Positions 46,410-55,337 are shown, counted from the stretch's first letter. The stretch is DNA of 64,000 bases from Candidatus Kryptoniota bacterium (GCA_036567965.1 DATCTN010000021.1:220221-284220), one strand, 5' to 3'. Made by a program: numbers and translations. Notes: a model not told the origin generated them from the letters alone.

Positions 46410-46440
46410 TCGACTGCGCTCCTTCGGAGCTCCGTCGACC
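46408..46440. repeat. Two-tier palindromic element inserted in tRNA-like sequence
   Basis: A 33-bp element. Outer arms GGTCGAC (46408-46414) and GTCGACC (46434-46440) enclose GCTCC-TTC-GGAGC (46418-46430). It interrupts what would be the acceptor/T-stem of a tRNA copy. A related unit lies at 46235-46266 before copy 1. Confidence 0.7.
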
Positions 46441-46514
46441 GGAAAGAGGGATTCTCCGCCACAGGCGGATCCCTTCGGGAGAACCCTCGATACTTGTGGA
46501 GTCAACTGCATTTG
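46441..46514 (-). pseudogene. 3' fragment of a second class II tRNA with hairpins in the T-loop
   Basis: On the minus strand this reads as the 3' part of a long-variable-arm tRNA: TTCAAAT (anticodon-loop-like), GCAG, a variable arm, then GAGGGTTC. The T-loop is then split by two abutting palindromes, TCCCTTCGGGA (46470-46480) and TCCGCCACAGGCGGA (46455-46469), before GAATCCCTC resumes. The loop could read as anticodon CAA (Leu) or UCA (Sec-like); too little remains to decide. It is not the same tRNA as the intact Ser gene downstream. Confidence 0.5.
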
Positions 46515-46516
46515 AA

Positions 46517-46652
46517 GCGGAGAGGGAGGGATTCTCCGCCGGAGGCGGACTCGATACCCCTTTACAGAGTATGACAGTCTAGTCCGCCTATGGCGGATTG
46601 CCTTCAGCCACTCACTTGCTTCGGTGATGGAACAATGATGGGATGGAACCTC
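46517..46652 (-). pseudogene. Broken tRNA-Ser copy 3 with inserted hairpins
   Basis: The unit begins GCGGAGAGGGAGGG like the intact tRNA 3' end, 138 bp to its left. TCCGCCGGAGGCGGA (46535-46549) replaces part of the T-arm and TCCGCCTATGGCGGA (46583-46597) replaces the 5' side of the anticodon arm. The variable arm and D-arm are kept. The rest is foreign sequence containing repeated GATGGAAC words. No functional tRNA can form. Confidence 0.75.
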
Positions 46653-46745
46653 TGGCGGAGAGGGAGGGATTCGAACCCTCGATACCCCTTTACAGAGTAT
46701 GACGGTTTAGCAAACCGTTGCCTTCAGCCACTCGGCCACCTCTCC
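46653..46745 (-). tRNA. tRNA-Ser (anticodon GCU)
   Basis: A complete class II tRNA on the minus strand. Acceptor GGAGAGG pairs with CCTCTCC, with discriminator G and encoded CCA. The D-arm is GCCGAGTGGCTGAAGGC. The anticodon stem ACGGT/ACCGT has loop TTGCTAA, anticodon GCT, reading AGC/AGU. A variable arm with a six-pair stem and T-arm GAGGG-TTCGAAT-CCCTC complete it. All stems pair. Broken copies lie immediately to the left. Confidence 0.97.
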
Positions 46746-47242
46746 AGGCTACAACTTGTCAAAAGACCGCAACTGCGTCTATAAAATACACAACAAGGAA
46801 ACTTCATGCAATTGTATGGTGCGTGGGGACGCCTCTCCCATCCACCTGTCTTTGCGAGGAGTCCGTCCGTATATGTTTCCGACGGACGACGAGGTTGAGG
46901 ACCTCTCCCCAGACATTGGGTGGGGCGGACGGACGAAATCCGTCTCCGACGGACAATCCCCCTCATGAAACGACGTTCCAGGCGTAGCGGGTTAGGCCCG
47001 TCTTCCAACACGCCTCTCAGTCAAATGAGCCCTCACCTCTTTTTCTTCTCCTCCACACCGTTTACATTCTACACATAACCCGTGTCCATGATATTGATCG
47101 TTGGCATGAATGGCATGGGAAGCGTCCATGGAAGGAAGCGGCACATCCGGTCCGTCGAATGATTATGCAGACTGACGACCTTTTTCCCGCACCGCTTAAG
47201 CGCTACCCCAATGCACGTGAAGATGTAATTTAAAAGATCCGA
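46746..47242. other. Intergenic region between tRNA-Ser and DinB gene
   Basis: About 500 bp with no supported gene. It contains GTCCGTC (46861-46867) with GACGGAC (46881-46887), a further TCCGTCTCCGACGGA palindrome at 46939-46953 resembling the hairpins in the broken tRNAs, and the left member of an 86-bp direct repeat (47030-47115). Confidence 0.5.
47030..47115 (+). repeat. 86-bp direct repeat, left of DinB gene
   Basis: It aligns without gaps to 47988-48073 with about 10 mismatches (about 88% identity). It starts with a pyrimidine tract (TTTTTCTTCTCCTCC) and ends at TTGGCATGAATGGCA. Confidence 0.8.
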
Positions 47243-47815
47243 ATGAAGACTAACCATCAACACGATAAACTTCTCTCCGCCTGGCGTACAAACAACCGGG
47301 TGACTGAATATTTTTTCGAAAACCTCCCGGCGGAATTATGGAGCGAAAAGGTTCCGGGCGCGCCACGGCGGACGATCCGCATGATCGCAGGCCATATCCA
47401 TAATGCGCGGTGTATGTGGATCAAAATGGTCGGCAAACAATACGGGATTAAAGTACCGAAGAGTGTCGACCGAAGGCGTGTCGGTCGTAATGAACTACTC
47501 AGTGCCCTGAAGCGGAGCAGCCAGGGGATCGTCGACTTGCTGACCGCAGGTCTCGATGATGGGGGAGCGCTGAACATTAATATTACCTGGTCTAATATCC
47601 CCTCCGATGTGGTACACTTCATGACGTACCTCGTGGCACACGAAGCCCACCATCGCGGACAGATTGTTCTCGCTGCCAGAGCGCTAGGCCATCGACTTCC
47701 GCAGGAAATTACATCCGGTCTCTGGCAGTGGAAAAAACGAAACCGGGAAGTTGCGGCAGGACGATCGGGCGGCGGCGAAAGAAAAGCGACAACACGGCGC
47801 TCACACTCCGGTTAG
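47243..47815 (+). CDS. DinB-family (YfiT-like) putative metal-dependent protein
   Basis: A 190-aa four-helix-bundle protein. The DinB metal-site His residues are visible in MIAGHIHNARCMW and YLVAHEAHHRGQI. Family members include thiol-dependent transferases for bacillithiol or mycothiol, and many are uncharacterised. A bshB1 gene elsewhere in the window makes a bacillithiol-linked role possible but unproven. The C-terminus has a basic, low-complexity tail. The gene stands alone between two 86-bp direct repeats. Confidence 0.85.
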   Translation: MKTNHQHDKLLSAWRTNNRVTEYFFENLPAELWSEKVPGAPRRTIRMIAGHIHNARCMWIKMVGKQYGIKVPKSVDRRRVGRNELLSALKRSSQGIVDLLTAGLDDGGALNINITWSNIPSDVVHFMTYLVAHEAHHRGQIVLAARALGHRLPQEITSGLWQWKKRNREVAAGRSGGGERKATTRRSHSG

Positions 47816-48259
47816 GCGATGTTGAAAAAAATATTAGCTCAAAATAAATTGCTCGTTTCATCCGTCCATGACTGTCAATGAATCGCTGACGTGCGGCGGG
47901 GTGCGTGCGCCTATCGCGCGCGTTGAATGATCGGTCATGGAGAATCCATGCTGCAGCTGCTTGACTCGCAAGAGTGCGAACGCTTAACCCTCTCCACTTT
48001 TTCTTCTCCTCCGCACTATATACATTCTATACATAACCCGGGTCCATGATATTCATCGTTGGCATAAATGGCAAAGTGGAATGAAGGGGAGCCTTTGCGA
48101 ATGAAATTAACCAAAGAGACACGGGAGACACAGAGAGATTAATTATTCTTCCTCCGTGCCTGCGCGTCGTAGCGTCAGCACGTGCATGAAGTGCATGTTA
48201 GTGCGCTTCAGCGCGCAGACGCGTAGACGCGCCTCTTGTGGTTTAATTTACGCAGAGCC
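47816..48259. other. Intergenic region between DinB and HNH genes
   Basis: About 440 bp without a supported gene. It holds the right member of the 86-bp direct repeat and G+C-rich short inverted repeats near 48200-48235 (AGTGCGCTTCAGCGCGCAG). Confidence 0.5.
47988..48073 (+). repeat. 86-bp direct repeat, right of DinB gene
   Basis: Second copy of 47030-47115, same orientation, 958 bp away. In both, an ATG inside the repeat opens a short reading frame (MI(L/F)IVG), possibly the start of a lost common gene. Confidence 0.8.
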
Positions 48260-49195
48260 ATGAACTTCTACGTCGCCGTAACTGACAATAAGTGGTACCA
48301 CTACCTGGCGACACTGAAGCCGATGCCAGACGAGGTCAATTTCTGGAAGCCGCATTCCAAAACCCGCCTCACGACTATCCAGCCGGGGCAACCCTTTCTC
48401 TTCAAGCTGAAATCTCCGGAGAACGCCATTGCCGGCGGCGGTTTTTATCTGCACTATTCAGTGCTCCCGATCTCGATGGCCTGGGACGCATTCGGAGATA
48501 AAAACGGTGCAGACAGCTTGCCTGGCCTAGTTGCCCTCATACAAGAGCACGAGGCCGAGGTCGATAGTGAGTATTCCATTGGATGCATGGTTCTGAACTC
48601 CCCGTTTTTCTTCGACAAGAAGGACTGGATTCCAACACCTTCAGACTTCAGCTTGAGCAATCAGCAAGGCCAATATTACGATACGTCGAACAAAAGTGGC
48701 AGACAGTTGTGGTCGAAGGTTGAGTCACTTCTGCTCGAGAGAAAGGGGATGGCGGCCGAAAATCAAGAGGTCTACATCTCAGACATTCCTGGCGGCTACG
48801 GCGCCGCATACCTTGCAAAGGCTAGGCTGGGCCAGGGAGGCTTCAAGACTTTACTACTTGACCTATATCAGAGACGTTGCGCGATTACTGGAGAAAGAAC
48901 CACCCCAGTTCTTGAAGCGGCACACATAAAACCATTCAAGGATCACGGTCCTCATAATCCTCAGAACGGTCTCCTCCTCCGCGCTGACGTCCATATCTTG
49001 TTTGATGCAGGCTACATCACCGTGACGCCTCAGTTACGCGTGGAAGTGAGTCATAGGTTGAAAGGGGATTTCGACAATGGAAAAGATTATAGAAAGTACC
49101 ACGGTAAGAATCTGCTGACTGTTCCCCTACAAGAGCTAGTGCGACCATCCAGGGAGTTCTTGGAATGGCACAACGCGATAAGATACAAGGGTTGA
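48260..49195 (+). CDS. HNH restriction endonuclease (COG3440-like)
   Basis: A 311-aa protein from the ATG at 48260. The N-terminal half (YVAVTDNKWYHYLATLK to FLFKLKSPENAIAGGGFYLHYSVLPISMAWDAFG) resembles the EVE/PUA-like DNA-recognition region of predicted modification-sensing restriction enzymes. The C-terminal half is an HNH nuclease: RCAITGERTTPVLEAAHIKPF, then GLLLRADVHILFDAGYITV (the AAHI and second His of the metal finger). It opens the defence island and lies 142 bases before hsdR. Specificity unknown. Confidence 0.85.
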   Translation: MNFYVAVTDNKWYHYLATLKPMPDEVNFWKPHSKTRLTTIQPGQPFLFKLKSPENAIAGGGFYLHYSVLPISMAWDAFGDKNGADSLPGLVALIQEHEAEVDSEYSIGCMVLNSPFFFDKKDWIPTPSDFSLSNQQGQYYDTSNKSGRQLWSKVESLLLERKGMAAENQEVYISDIPGGYGAAYLAKARLGQGGFKTLLLDLYQRRCAITGERTTPVLEAAHIKPFKDHGPHNPQNGLLLRADVHILFDAGYITVTPQLRVEVSHRLKGDFDNGKDYRKYHGKNLLTVPLQELVRPSREFLEWHNAIRYKG

Positions 49196-49337
49196 ATGGC
49201 TAAACTGCATTGCGTCGGCAAACGAGAGTGCCACGCATGGGCTGAATTTTGGAATAGTAGAGGGCGCAGTATAACTTTGGCAAGTTCGCATCAGGGAGAC
49301 AAGGGCTCAAATTGACATCTGATATTCAGGTCGAAGG

Positions 49338-51704
49338 GTGATTACTGAAGCCGACACCTGTCGCAAATACGTCCTGCCAAAACTGGCCGAAGCGGGCTGG
49401 GAGGATGAACCTCACTCGCTGACAGAGCAGAAAAGTTTCACTGACGGTCGGATAGTCGTAATCGGGAACAAAATCAAAAGAAGACCTCAGAAGAGGGCGG
49501 ATTATCTTCTGAGGTACACGAGGGATTTCACTGTCGCAGTTGTGGAAGCTAAGGCAGCATACAAAGAGCCCGGCGACGGCTTGCAGCAGGCAAAAGAATA
49601 TGCTGAGATGCTGGGGCTAAAGTTTGCCTACTCCACCAACGGCCATGGAATCGTCGAGTTCGATTATCTATCCGGAAGGGAAACGAACCTGCTTAGATTC
49701 CCCAGCCCGGATGAATTGTTCAACCGCTTGAAATGCAAATCTAAATTCGACGACGACGCAGTAAAGAAGCTCCTTACCCCCTACAATTCCGGAGGAAAGA
49801 TTCCCCGTTACTATCAGGACATTGCAATTAATAGAAGCATCGAAGCGATACTGAAAGGTAAGCAACGTATTCTCCTGACGATGGCGACTGGCACAGGGAA
49901 GACGGACGTAGCATTCCAAATTTCTTGGAAGCTTTGGAGTGCCGGATGGAATCGCATGGGAGAGCATCGCAAGCCGAAAATTCTTTATCTCTCCGACCGC
50001 AGTGTCCTGGTCGACGATCCCAAAGATAAAACCTTTGCAGCCTTTGGAGACGCGCGTTATAAAATTGAAAACGGTACGATAAGCAAGGGTCGTGAAATAT
50101 ACTTTGCGATTTATCAAGCGATTGCCCGCGACGAGCGAAGACCCGGGTTGTATAAAGAGTTCGGCAAAGATTTCTTCGATTTGATCATTGTGGATGAGTG
50201 TCATCGTGGAAGCGCCGACGAGGAAAGCAACTGGCGTGAGATATTGGATTACTTTAGCCCGGCATACAAGCTCGGGATGACAGCAACCCCGCTCAGGCAG
50301 GACAATAAAGATACCTACGCTTACTTCGGGAACCCAATTTATACATACAGTCTGAAGCAAGGAATTGAAGACGGTTTCCTGGCACCCTACAAAGTCCATA
50401 GAGTCGTGACTACCATGGACGCGGCAGGTTGGAGGCCTTCTAAAGGGGATCTCGACAGGTACGGGAGAGAGATCCCTGACAAAGAATATCATACAGAGGA
50501 TTTTGAAAGACTTGTCGCGTTGAAGATGAGGACGGAGGCCATCGCTAAACATTTGACAAAATTCTTGAAGGAGACGAGTCGCTTCGACAAGACCATTATC
50601 TTTTGTGTCGATCAAGAACATGCGTTGGACATGCGCGGCGCACTGACAAACTTGAACGCCGATCTGACTACCCAATACTCGGATTATGTCTGTCGCGTCA
50701 CCGCCCTTGAGCTTACCACGGGTCGCACCCACCTTTCAAAGTTTCAGGAGATCGAGTCGGTCAGTCCTGTTATTCTCACAACCTCGCAGATGCTGACGAC
50801 GGGCATCGACGCTCCGACCTGCAAGAATATTGTCATTGCTCGGATTATCAACTCGATGACTGAATTCAAGCAGATCATTGGGAGGGGAACGCGAGTGCGT
50901 GATGATTATGGAAAATTCTATTTCAATATAATCGACTATACCGGTTCGGCGACACGCCTGTTTGCCGATCCGGAATTCGACGGTGAACCTGCTCTCGCAA
51001 CTGATGAGGAGATTAATGAGGCAGGAGAGACCGTCAAATCAGAAGTTGAATTCGAGGAGCATGAGTACAAGGGAATAAAGGAGAGCACGGATGAAACTCC
51101 GCCCCCGCTAAGCGACGATTCGGAGGGAGTTAAACGAAAATACTATTATGATGGCGGACAGGTTGAAATTGCGTCAGAACTTGTCTATGAACTCGATCCT
51201 GACGGCAAACAATTGAGCGTAGTAAAGTACTCGGACTACACCGCCGACAAGGTTCGCACGCTTTTTCCATCCATGATCGATCTAAGGAAACACTGGGCTA
51301 ATCCAAAAGACAGATCGGAGATCATTGAACGGCTCGAAGAAAGAGGAATAGATTTTGAGAAACTCGCCCAAGTAACGAATCAACCAGACGCCGACCCCTT
51401 TGATCTGCTGTGTTATGTCGCCTTTAATTCTCCATTGAGAACGAGGCGTGAACGAGCAGAGCGGGTCAGGAAAGAAAAGAAAGAGTTCTTCGAGAAATAT
51501 GGTGGAGAGGCAAAAGCAATCCTTGAGGAACTGCTTGAGAAATACGCACAACATGGCACCACGCAATTTACGATGCCTGACGTGTTGAAAGTCCCGCCGA
51601 TTTCCGACCACGGAAACGTTATCGAGATAACAAAGACATTTGGCGGAGCAGAGAGACTAAAAGAGGCTGTCGATAGTCTCCAGGTCTTCCTGTATGCCGC
51701 ATAG
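49338..51704 (+). CDS. hsdR: Type I restriction enzyme R subunit
   Basis: A 788-aa motor/nuclease subunit. An N-terminal PD-(D/E)xK nuclease (ADYLLRYTRDFTVAVVEAKA; Asp55, Glu70, Lys72) is followed by a superfamily 2 helicase: MATGTGKT (182-189), DECHRG, GMTATP, and QIIGRGTRVRDD. A C-terminal helical region binds HsdM. Size and order match the EcoAI/EcoEI branch. It cuts DNA distant from unmodified sites after ATP-driven translocation. The start is GTG; hsdM follows after 15 bases. Confidence 0.96.
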   Translation: MITEADTCRKYVLPKLAEAGWEDEPHSLTEQKSFTDGRIVVIGNKIKRRPQKRADYLLRYTRDFTVAVVEAKAAYKEPGDGLQQAKEYAEMLGLKFAYSTNGHGIVEFDYLSGRETNLLRFPSPDELFNRLKCKSKFDDDAVKKLLTPYNSGGKIPRYYQDIAINRSIEAILKGKQRILLTMATGTGKTDVAFQISWKLWSAGWNRMGEHRKPKILYLSDRSVLVDDPKDKTFAAFGDARYKIENGTISKGREIYFAIYQAIARDERRPGLYKEFGKDFFDLIIVDECHRGSADEESNWREILDYFSPAYKLGMTATPLRQDNKDTYAYFGNPIYTYSLKQGIEDGFLAPYKVHRVVTTMDAAGWRPSKGDLDRYGREIPDKEYHTEDFERLVALKMRTEAIAKHLTKFLKETSRFDKTIIFCVDQEHALDMRGALTNLNADLTTQYSDYVCRVTALELTTGRTHLSKFQEIESVSPVILTTSQMLTTGIDAPTCKNIVIARIINSMTEFKQIIGRGTRVRDDYGKFYFNIIDYTGSATRLFADPEFDGEPALATDEEINEAGETVKSEVEFEEHEYKGIKESTDETPPPLSDDSEGVKRKYYYDGGQVEIASELVYELDPDGKQLSVVKYSDYTADKVRTLFPSMIDLRKHWANPKDRSEIIERLEERGIDFEKLAQVTNQPDADPFDLLCYVAFNSPLRTRRERAERVRKEKKEFFEKYGGEAKAILEELLEKYAQHGTTQFTMPDVLKVPPISDHGNVIEITKTFGGAERLKEAVDSLQVFLYAA

Positions 51705-51719
51705 TTAAACGGAAAGCAA

Positions 51720-53279
51720 GTGAGCAAAACAAAAAAGACAAATCCTTCGCAGCCATTAACCACCGCTCAGCAACTCAGCAGCATAATCAAGTCTGCCCGC
51801 GACATAATGCGTAAAGACAAAGGACTCAACGGCGATTTAGATCGGCTCCCGATGCTGACGTGGATAATGTTTCTCAAGTTCCTAGATGATTTGGAGCAGA
51901 GAAGGGAAACCGATGCGGTGTTGAGGGGTGAGAAGTTTAAGCCGGGAATCGAATCACCGTATCGTTGGCGCGATTGGGCGGCAAAGGAAGATGGAATTTC
52001 TGGAAATGCACTGAAAGATTTCATAAACAATGATGAAGCGTTACGACCTGATGGGAAGCGAGGAGCTGGACTTTTCACATACTTGAGATCGCTCCAGAGT
52101 ACGAACGGTGATAGACGCGATATAATATCTAACGTCTTCAAGGGACTCAGCAACCGTATGGAAAGCGGTTACCTCCTGCGCGAAGTCATCAACAAGATCA
52201 ACGGCATCCATTTTAATTCGTCCGATGAGATACACACACTTGGCTACCTTTACGAGTCTCTTTTGAAAGAGATGAGAGATTCGGCCGGCGACTCCGGCGA
52301 GTTCTATACGCCTCGACCTGTAATAAAATTCATCGTCGAAGTTATGGCCCCGAAGTTAGGTGAAACCGTTCTCGACCCCGCCGCAGGAACAGGCGGATTT
52401 CTTGCTGAGTCTTATCTCCACGTTGAAAAGCAGTGCAAGACAGTTGAAGAGAGGGAGACTCTCCAGAAGGAAAGCATTTATGGTGGCGAAGCCAAGACTC
52501 TTCCTTACATGCTTTGCCAATTGAACCTTTTGCTCCACGGGTTGGAGTATCCGCAAATCTCTCCAAGGAACAGTCTCGAAGTGAAACTTTCAGATCTCGG
52601 AGAGAAGGACAGAGTTGATATAATAATGACGAATCCACCTTTCGGCGGCGAAGAGGAAAAGGGAATCCGAAACAATTTCCCTGCGGATAAACAGACATCC
52701 GAGACCGCGCTCCTCTTTCTTCAGCTCATCATGAGGAAGTTGAGGCGAGTAGGCAAACCCGGAAGGGCGGCAGTGATTGTACCAAACGGAACGTTGTTCG
52801 GCGACGGAGTCTGTGCCAAGATAAAAGAAGAATTGCTGAAGGAATTCAACCTTCACACGATTGTCAAGCTGCCAGAGGGCGTCTTTGCTCCCTACACAGG
52901 CATACCTACAAACATTCTTTTCTTCGACCGTTCCAAAGGTACGGAAGAAATCTGGTATTACGAACAGCCGCTTCCTGAGGGGAAGAAGAACTACACAAAG
53001 ACGGCGCCGATTCAGTTCGAGGAGTTTGCAGATTGTATCGCCTGGTGGAAAAAGCGCAAAGAGAATGAACGGGCATGGAAAGTCAAAGCTAAAGATGTGT
53101 TGAAGTACGACGCTGAAGGAAATCTCGTCTCGGTCGATCTTGATATCAAAAACCCAAGTGAGAAAGACGAACTGGAACACTTGCCACCTGAAAAATTAGC
53201 CAATAGCATTCTGGAGAAGGAAAATCGGATATCGGAGATCATGCAGGATATATTGCGCACTCTATCGGGTAATCGATGA
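51720..53279 (+). CDS. hsdM: Type I restriction-modification methyltransferase M subunit
   Basis: A 519-aa N6-adenine methyltransferase. The N-terminal helical domain includes RLPMLTWIMFLKFLDDLEQRR; GEFYTPRPVIKFIVEVM leads to SAM-binding DPAAGTGGFLAESY, and the catalytic motif is MTNPPFGG. The C-terminal helix contacts HsdS. It starts with GTG and overlaps hsdS by four bases. All motifs look intact. Confidence 0.97.
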   Translation: MSKTKKTNPSQPLTTAQQLSSIIKSARDIMRKDKGLNGDLDRLPMLTWIMFLKFLDDLEQRRETDAVLRGEKFKPGIESPYRWRDWAAKEDGISGNALKDFINNDEALRPDGKRGAGLFTYLRSLQSTNGDRRDIISNVFKGLSNRMESGYLLREVINKINGIHFNSSDEIHTLGYLYESLLKEMRDSAGDSGEFYTPRPVIKFIVEVMAPKLGETVLDPAAGTGGFLAESYLHVEKQCKTVEERETLQKESIYGGEAKTLPYMLCQLNLLLHGLEYPQISPRNSLEVKLSDLGEKDRVDIIMTNPPFGGEEEKGIRNNFPADKQTSETALLFLQLIMRKLRRVGKPGRAAVIVPNGTLFGDGVCAKIKEELLKEFNLHTIVKLPEGVFAPYTGIPTNILFFDRSKGTEEIWYYEQPLPEGKKNYTKTAPIQFEEFADCIAWWKKRKENERAWKVKAKDVLKYDAEGNLVSVDLDIKNPSEKDELEHLPPEKLANSILEKENRISEIMQDILRTLSGNR

Positions 53280-54469
53280 AGAATAACGATGTGAAACGGG
53301 TCGTGCTGGGTGATGTTCTTCATCTTCTTCTTGATGAAGTCCCAGTTGACCCTCTTAGGGAATACATGATCGCCGGGGTTTACAGCTTCGCTAGGGGCCT
53401 CTTGGCGCGCGGTCCCTTGGCGGGAAGTTCTACAACTTATAAAAAGTTGAATAGACTGCATCGAGGTGACTTTGTGATCAGTGAACCCAAGGCTTGGGAA
53501 GGGGCAATCGCCAAGGTTACAGAATCTTTCGACGGTTGGTATGTCTCGCCGGTGTTTCCAACTTTTAGGGCTGACTCCGAGCAGTTGGACATCAATTATC
53601 TCGATTGGTATTGTAAGCAGTCAAACGTTTGGGAAAGACTTCGTTTCAAGTCGAGAGGGATCGGGGCAAGGAGAGAAACAGTAAGTCCAGATCAGTTTCT
53701 CTCGATTGAGATTCCTCTTCCTCCGCTCGAGAATCAGCGCCGCATCGTGGCACGAATAGAAGGACTTGCTGCGAAGATCAAGGAGGTGAGAAAGCTGAGA
53801 GACGAAGCCCTTGCCGAATCATCAGTTCTTTTGGATGCATATTTTGAGAAGCTTATCTCAAGCCCATCCACAAAAATGAAATTGCTATCGGAGGTGGCCG
53901 AAATAAACCCGCGATTGGTTGGAGCATCAGTGCTAGAACCGTCAAAGGAAGTGTCGTTTGTCCCTATGAGTGCTGTCGATGATGTCTCTGGAAAAATCCT
54001 ACATCCTGTTATAAAGAAATGTGAAGAGGTTTGGAAGGGCCACACTCGATTTCAAAATGGCGACGTGATTTTCGCACGAATCACACCGTGCATGCAAAAT
54101 GGCAAATCCGCATTGGCGCATGATTTGGTAAACGGCTTAGGATTTGGCTCAACAGAATTTCACGTAATACGTCCCCGGCCTGAGGTTTCTGGTAAATGGA
54201 TCTGGAACCTCGTGCGGCTGAGATCTTTCCGCGATGATGCGGCTTCACACTTCAAAGGTTCCGCTGGTCAGCAGCGTGTGCCGGAAATGTTCCTTGAACA
54301 AAAATTAATTCCAGTCCCGCCCATTGAGGCCCAGAACCAGATTACCGACAAATTAGATGAGTTTGAAGGAGTACTTAATAAGCTCGTTCTCCTACAACAT
54401 GGAACCACGAGGGAGTTGGAGGCCATACTGCCGTCGGTGCTGGACAAGGCGTTTAAGGGGGAGCTGTGA
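53276..54469 (+). CDS. hsdS: Type I restriction-modification specificity subunit
   Basis: A 397-aa protein with the two-TRD layout. TRD1 is about residues 5-150, conserved helix 1 follows (PLPPLENQRRIVARIEGLAAKIKEVRKLR), TRD2 is about 200-345, and helix 2 ends the protein (PVPPIEAQNQITDKLDEFEGVLNKL). The two helices set the spacer between the half-sites of the target. No truncation, frameshift or spare TRD cassette was seen nearby. The target sequence cannot be predicted. Confidence 0.95.
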   Translation: MKNNDVKRVVLGDVLHLLLDEVPVDPLREYMIAGVYSFARGLLARGPLAGSSTTYKKLNRLHRGDFVISEPKAWEGAIAKVTESFDGWYVSPVFPTFRADSEQLDINYLDWYCKQSNVWERLRFKSRGIGARRETVSPDQFLSIEIPLPPLENQRRIVARIEGLAAKIKEVRKLRDEALAESSVLLDAYFEKLISSPSTKMKLLSEVAEINPRLVGASVLEPSKEVSFVPMSAVDDVSGKILHPVIKKCEEVWKGHTRFQNGDVIFARITPCMQNGKSALAHDLVNGLGFGSTEFHVIRPRPEVSGKWIWNLVRLRSFRDDAASHFKGSAGQQRVPEMFLEQKLIPVPPIEAQNQITDKLDEFEGVLNKLVLLQHGTTRELEAILPSVLDKAFKGEL

Positions 54470-54551
54470 AAAATCAAGGATACTTGAAAATTAGTGACTC
54501 TGCCAGTTGTCCGTCCGTAAGGAATTGGGACATAATTGTCAGACAGCAAAT

Positions 54552-55337
54552 ATGATAAAAGAAATCTACGCTAGGTTGGGGTTCAACGCGAAGATCGACT
54601 CTGAACAGAGAAGATTAGTAGAGCGGATTGCTCAAGTTTTGGATCGTCTAGTGGAGGGCGCCAAAGTATTGGGAGTTCATGGAACTCTTTGGCAACAGGT
54701 GTCTTTTGCTTTGGGGGAACCTCTGAACCCCTATTTCTCCTCTGCCGTTCGAAACCAAAATATTGAAAGGTGCATCCTCATCTGCGAAATCGCTCTTGGT
54801 ATTGTTCGAAAAGGTTACCCTTCGCTTTACGAACGGTTCACGGAATCCATTGAAGAAGCTATGCAATATTGTGCTCTCAACCCGGGTTTCAACTTTCACG
54901 ATGGAAAATTTACTCGGGCAGGAGCTGAGGAGCTTGACAGGGCACTTGTTCTTGAAACGCTTACTTGGTTGGAAAACTTCCCGCAGACAAGGGAGCTCTT
55001 TGAGAACTCCCTTGGTTCTCTGTTGAGGAAGAACCTCAAAGATGCCATTACAAATGCATACAGCAGCCTTGAGTCTCTAGTTAAACCGATCCTTAAAAAA
55101 GATAAGCCCTTCGATTCCGATGAGATGAGAAAAGAGTTTGTTAGGTTTGTCGGGTTAGAAGAACATTGGGGACAGATGCTGTTCTTGTACTCAAAAACTG
55201 CGCACGAATTTTCTTCAAGACATGGACGAAGGGAGGGCAATGAGCCCAATACTGAACTTACCTATGAGCTTGCGGAATTCTATGTTTACATGACAGGAAC
55301 ATTTATCCGCCTTATAGCCCAGAGAATTAAGACATGA
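54552..55337 (+). CDS. Abi-like protein behind the type I R-M genes
   Basis: A 261-aa helical protein from the ATG at 54552. The C-terminal half (NAYSSLESLVKPILKKDKPFDSDEMRKEFV, then SKTAHEFSSRHGRREGNEPNTELTYELAEFYVYMTGTFIRLIAQRI) resembles the C-terminal domain of abortive-infection proteins (Abi_C-like), with its RHG segment. The N-terminus is not recognised. It follows hsdS by 82 bases and is closed by a hairpin terminator, so it is probably an accessory defence gene of this operon. Function is inferred from fold resemblance and location. Confidence 0.55.
   Translation: MIKEIYARLGFNAKIDSEQRRLVERIAQVLDRLVEGAKVLGVHGTLWQQVSFALGEPLNPYFSSAVRNQNIERCILICEIALGIVRKGYPSLYERFTESIEEAMQYCALNPGFNFHDGKFTRAGAEELDRALVLETLTWLENFPQTRELFENSLGSLLRKNLKDAITNAYSSLESLVKPILKKDKPFDSDEMRKEFVRFVGLEEHWGQMLFLYSKTAHEFSSRHGRREGNEPNTELTYELAEFYVYMTGTFIRLIAQRIKT

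Noticed and set aside
46389..46968. Several frames of 60-90 codons around the tRNA-Ser region
   Set aside because: They run through tRNA, broken tRNA copies and hairpins; the peptides are products of the repeats.
49668..50732. 354-codon minus-strand frame
   Set aside because: Fully antisense to hsdR, whose helicase and nuclease motifs are intact; no protein-like motifs in the antisense frame.
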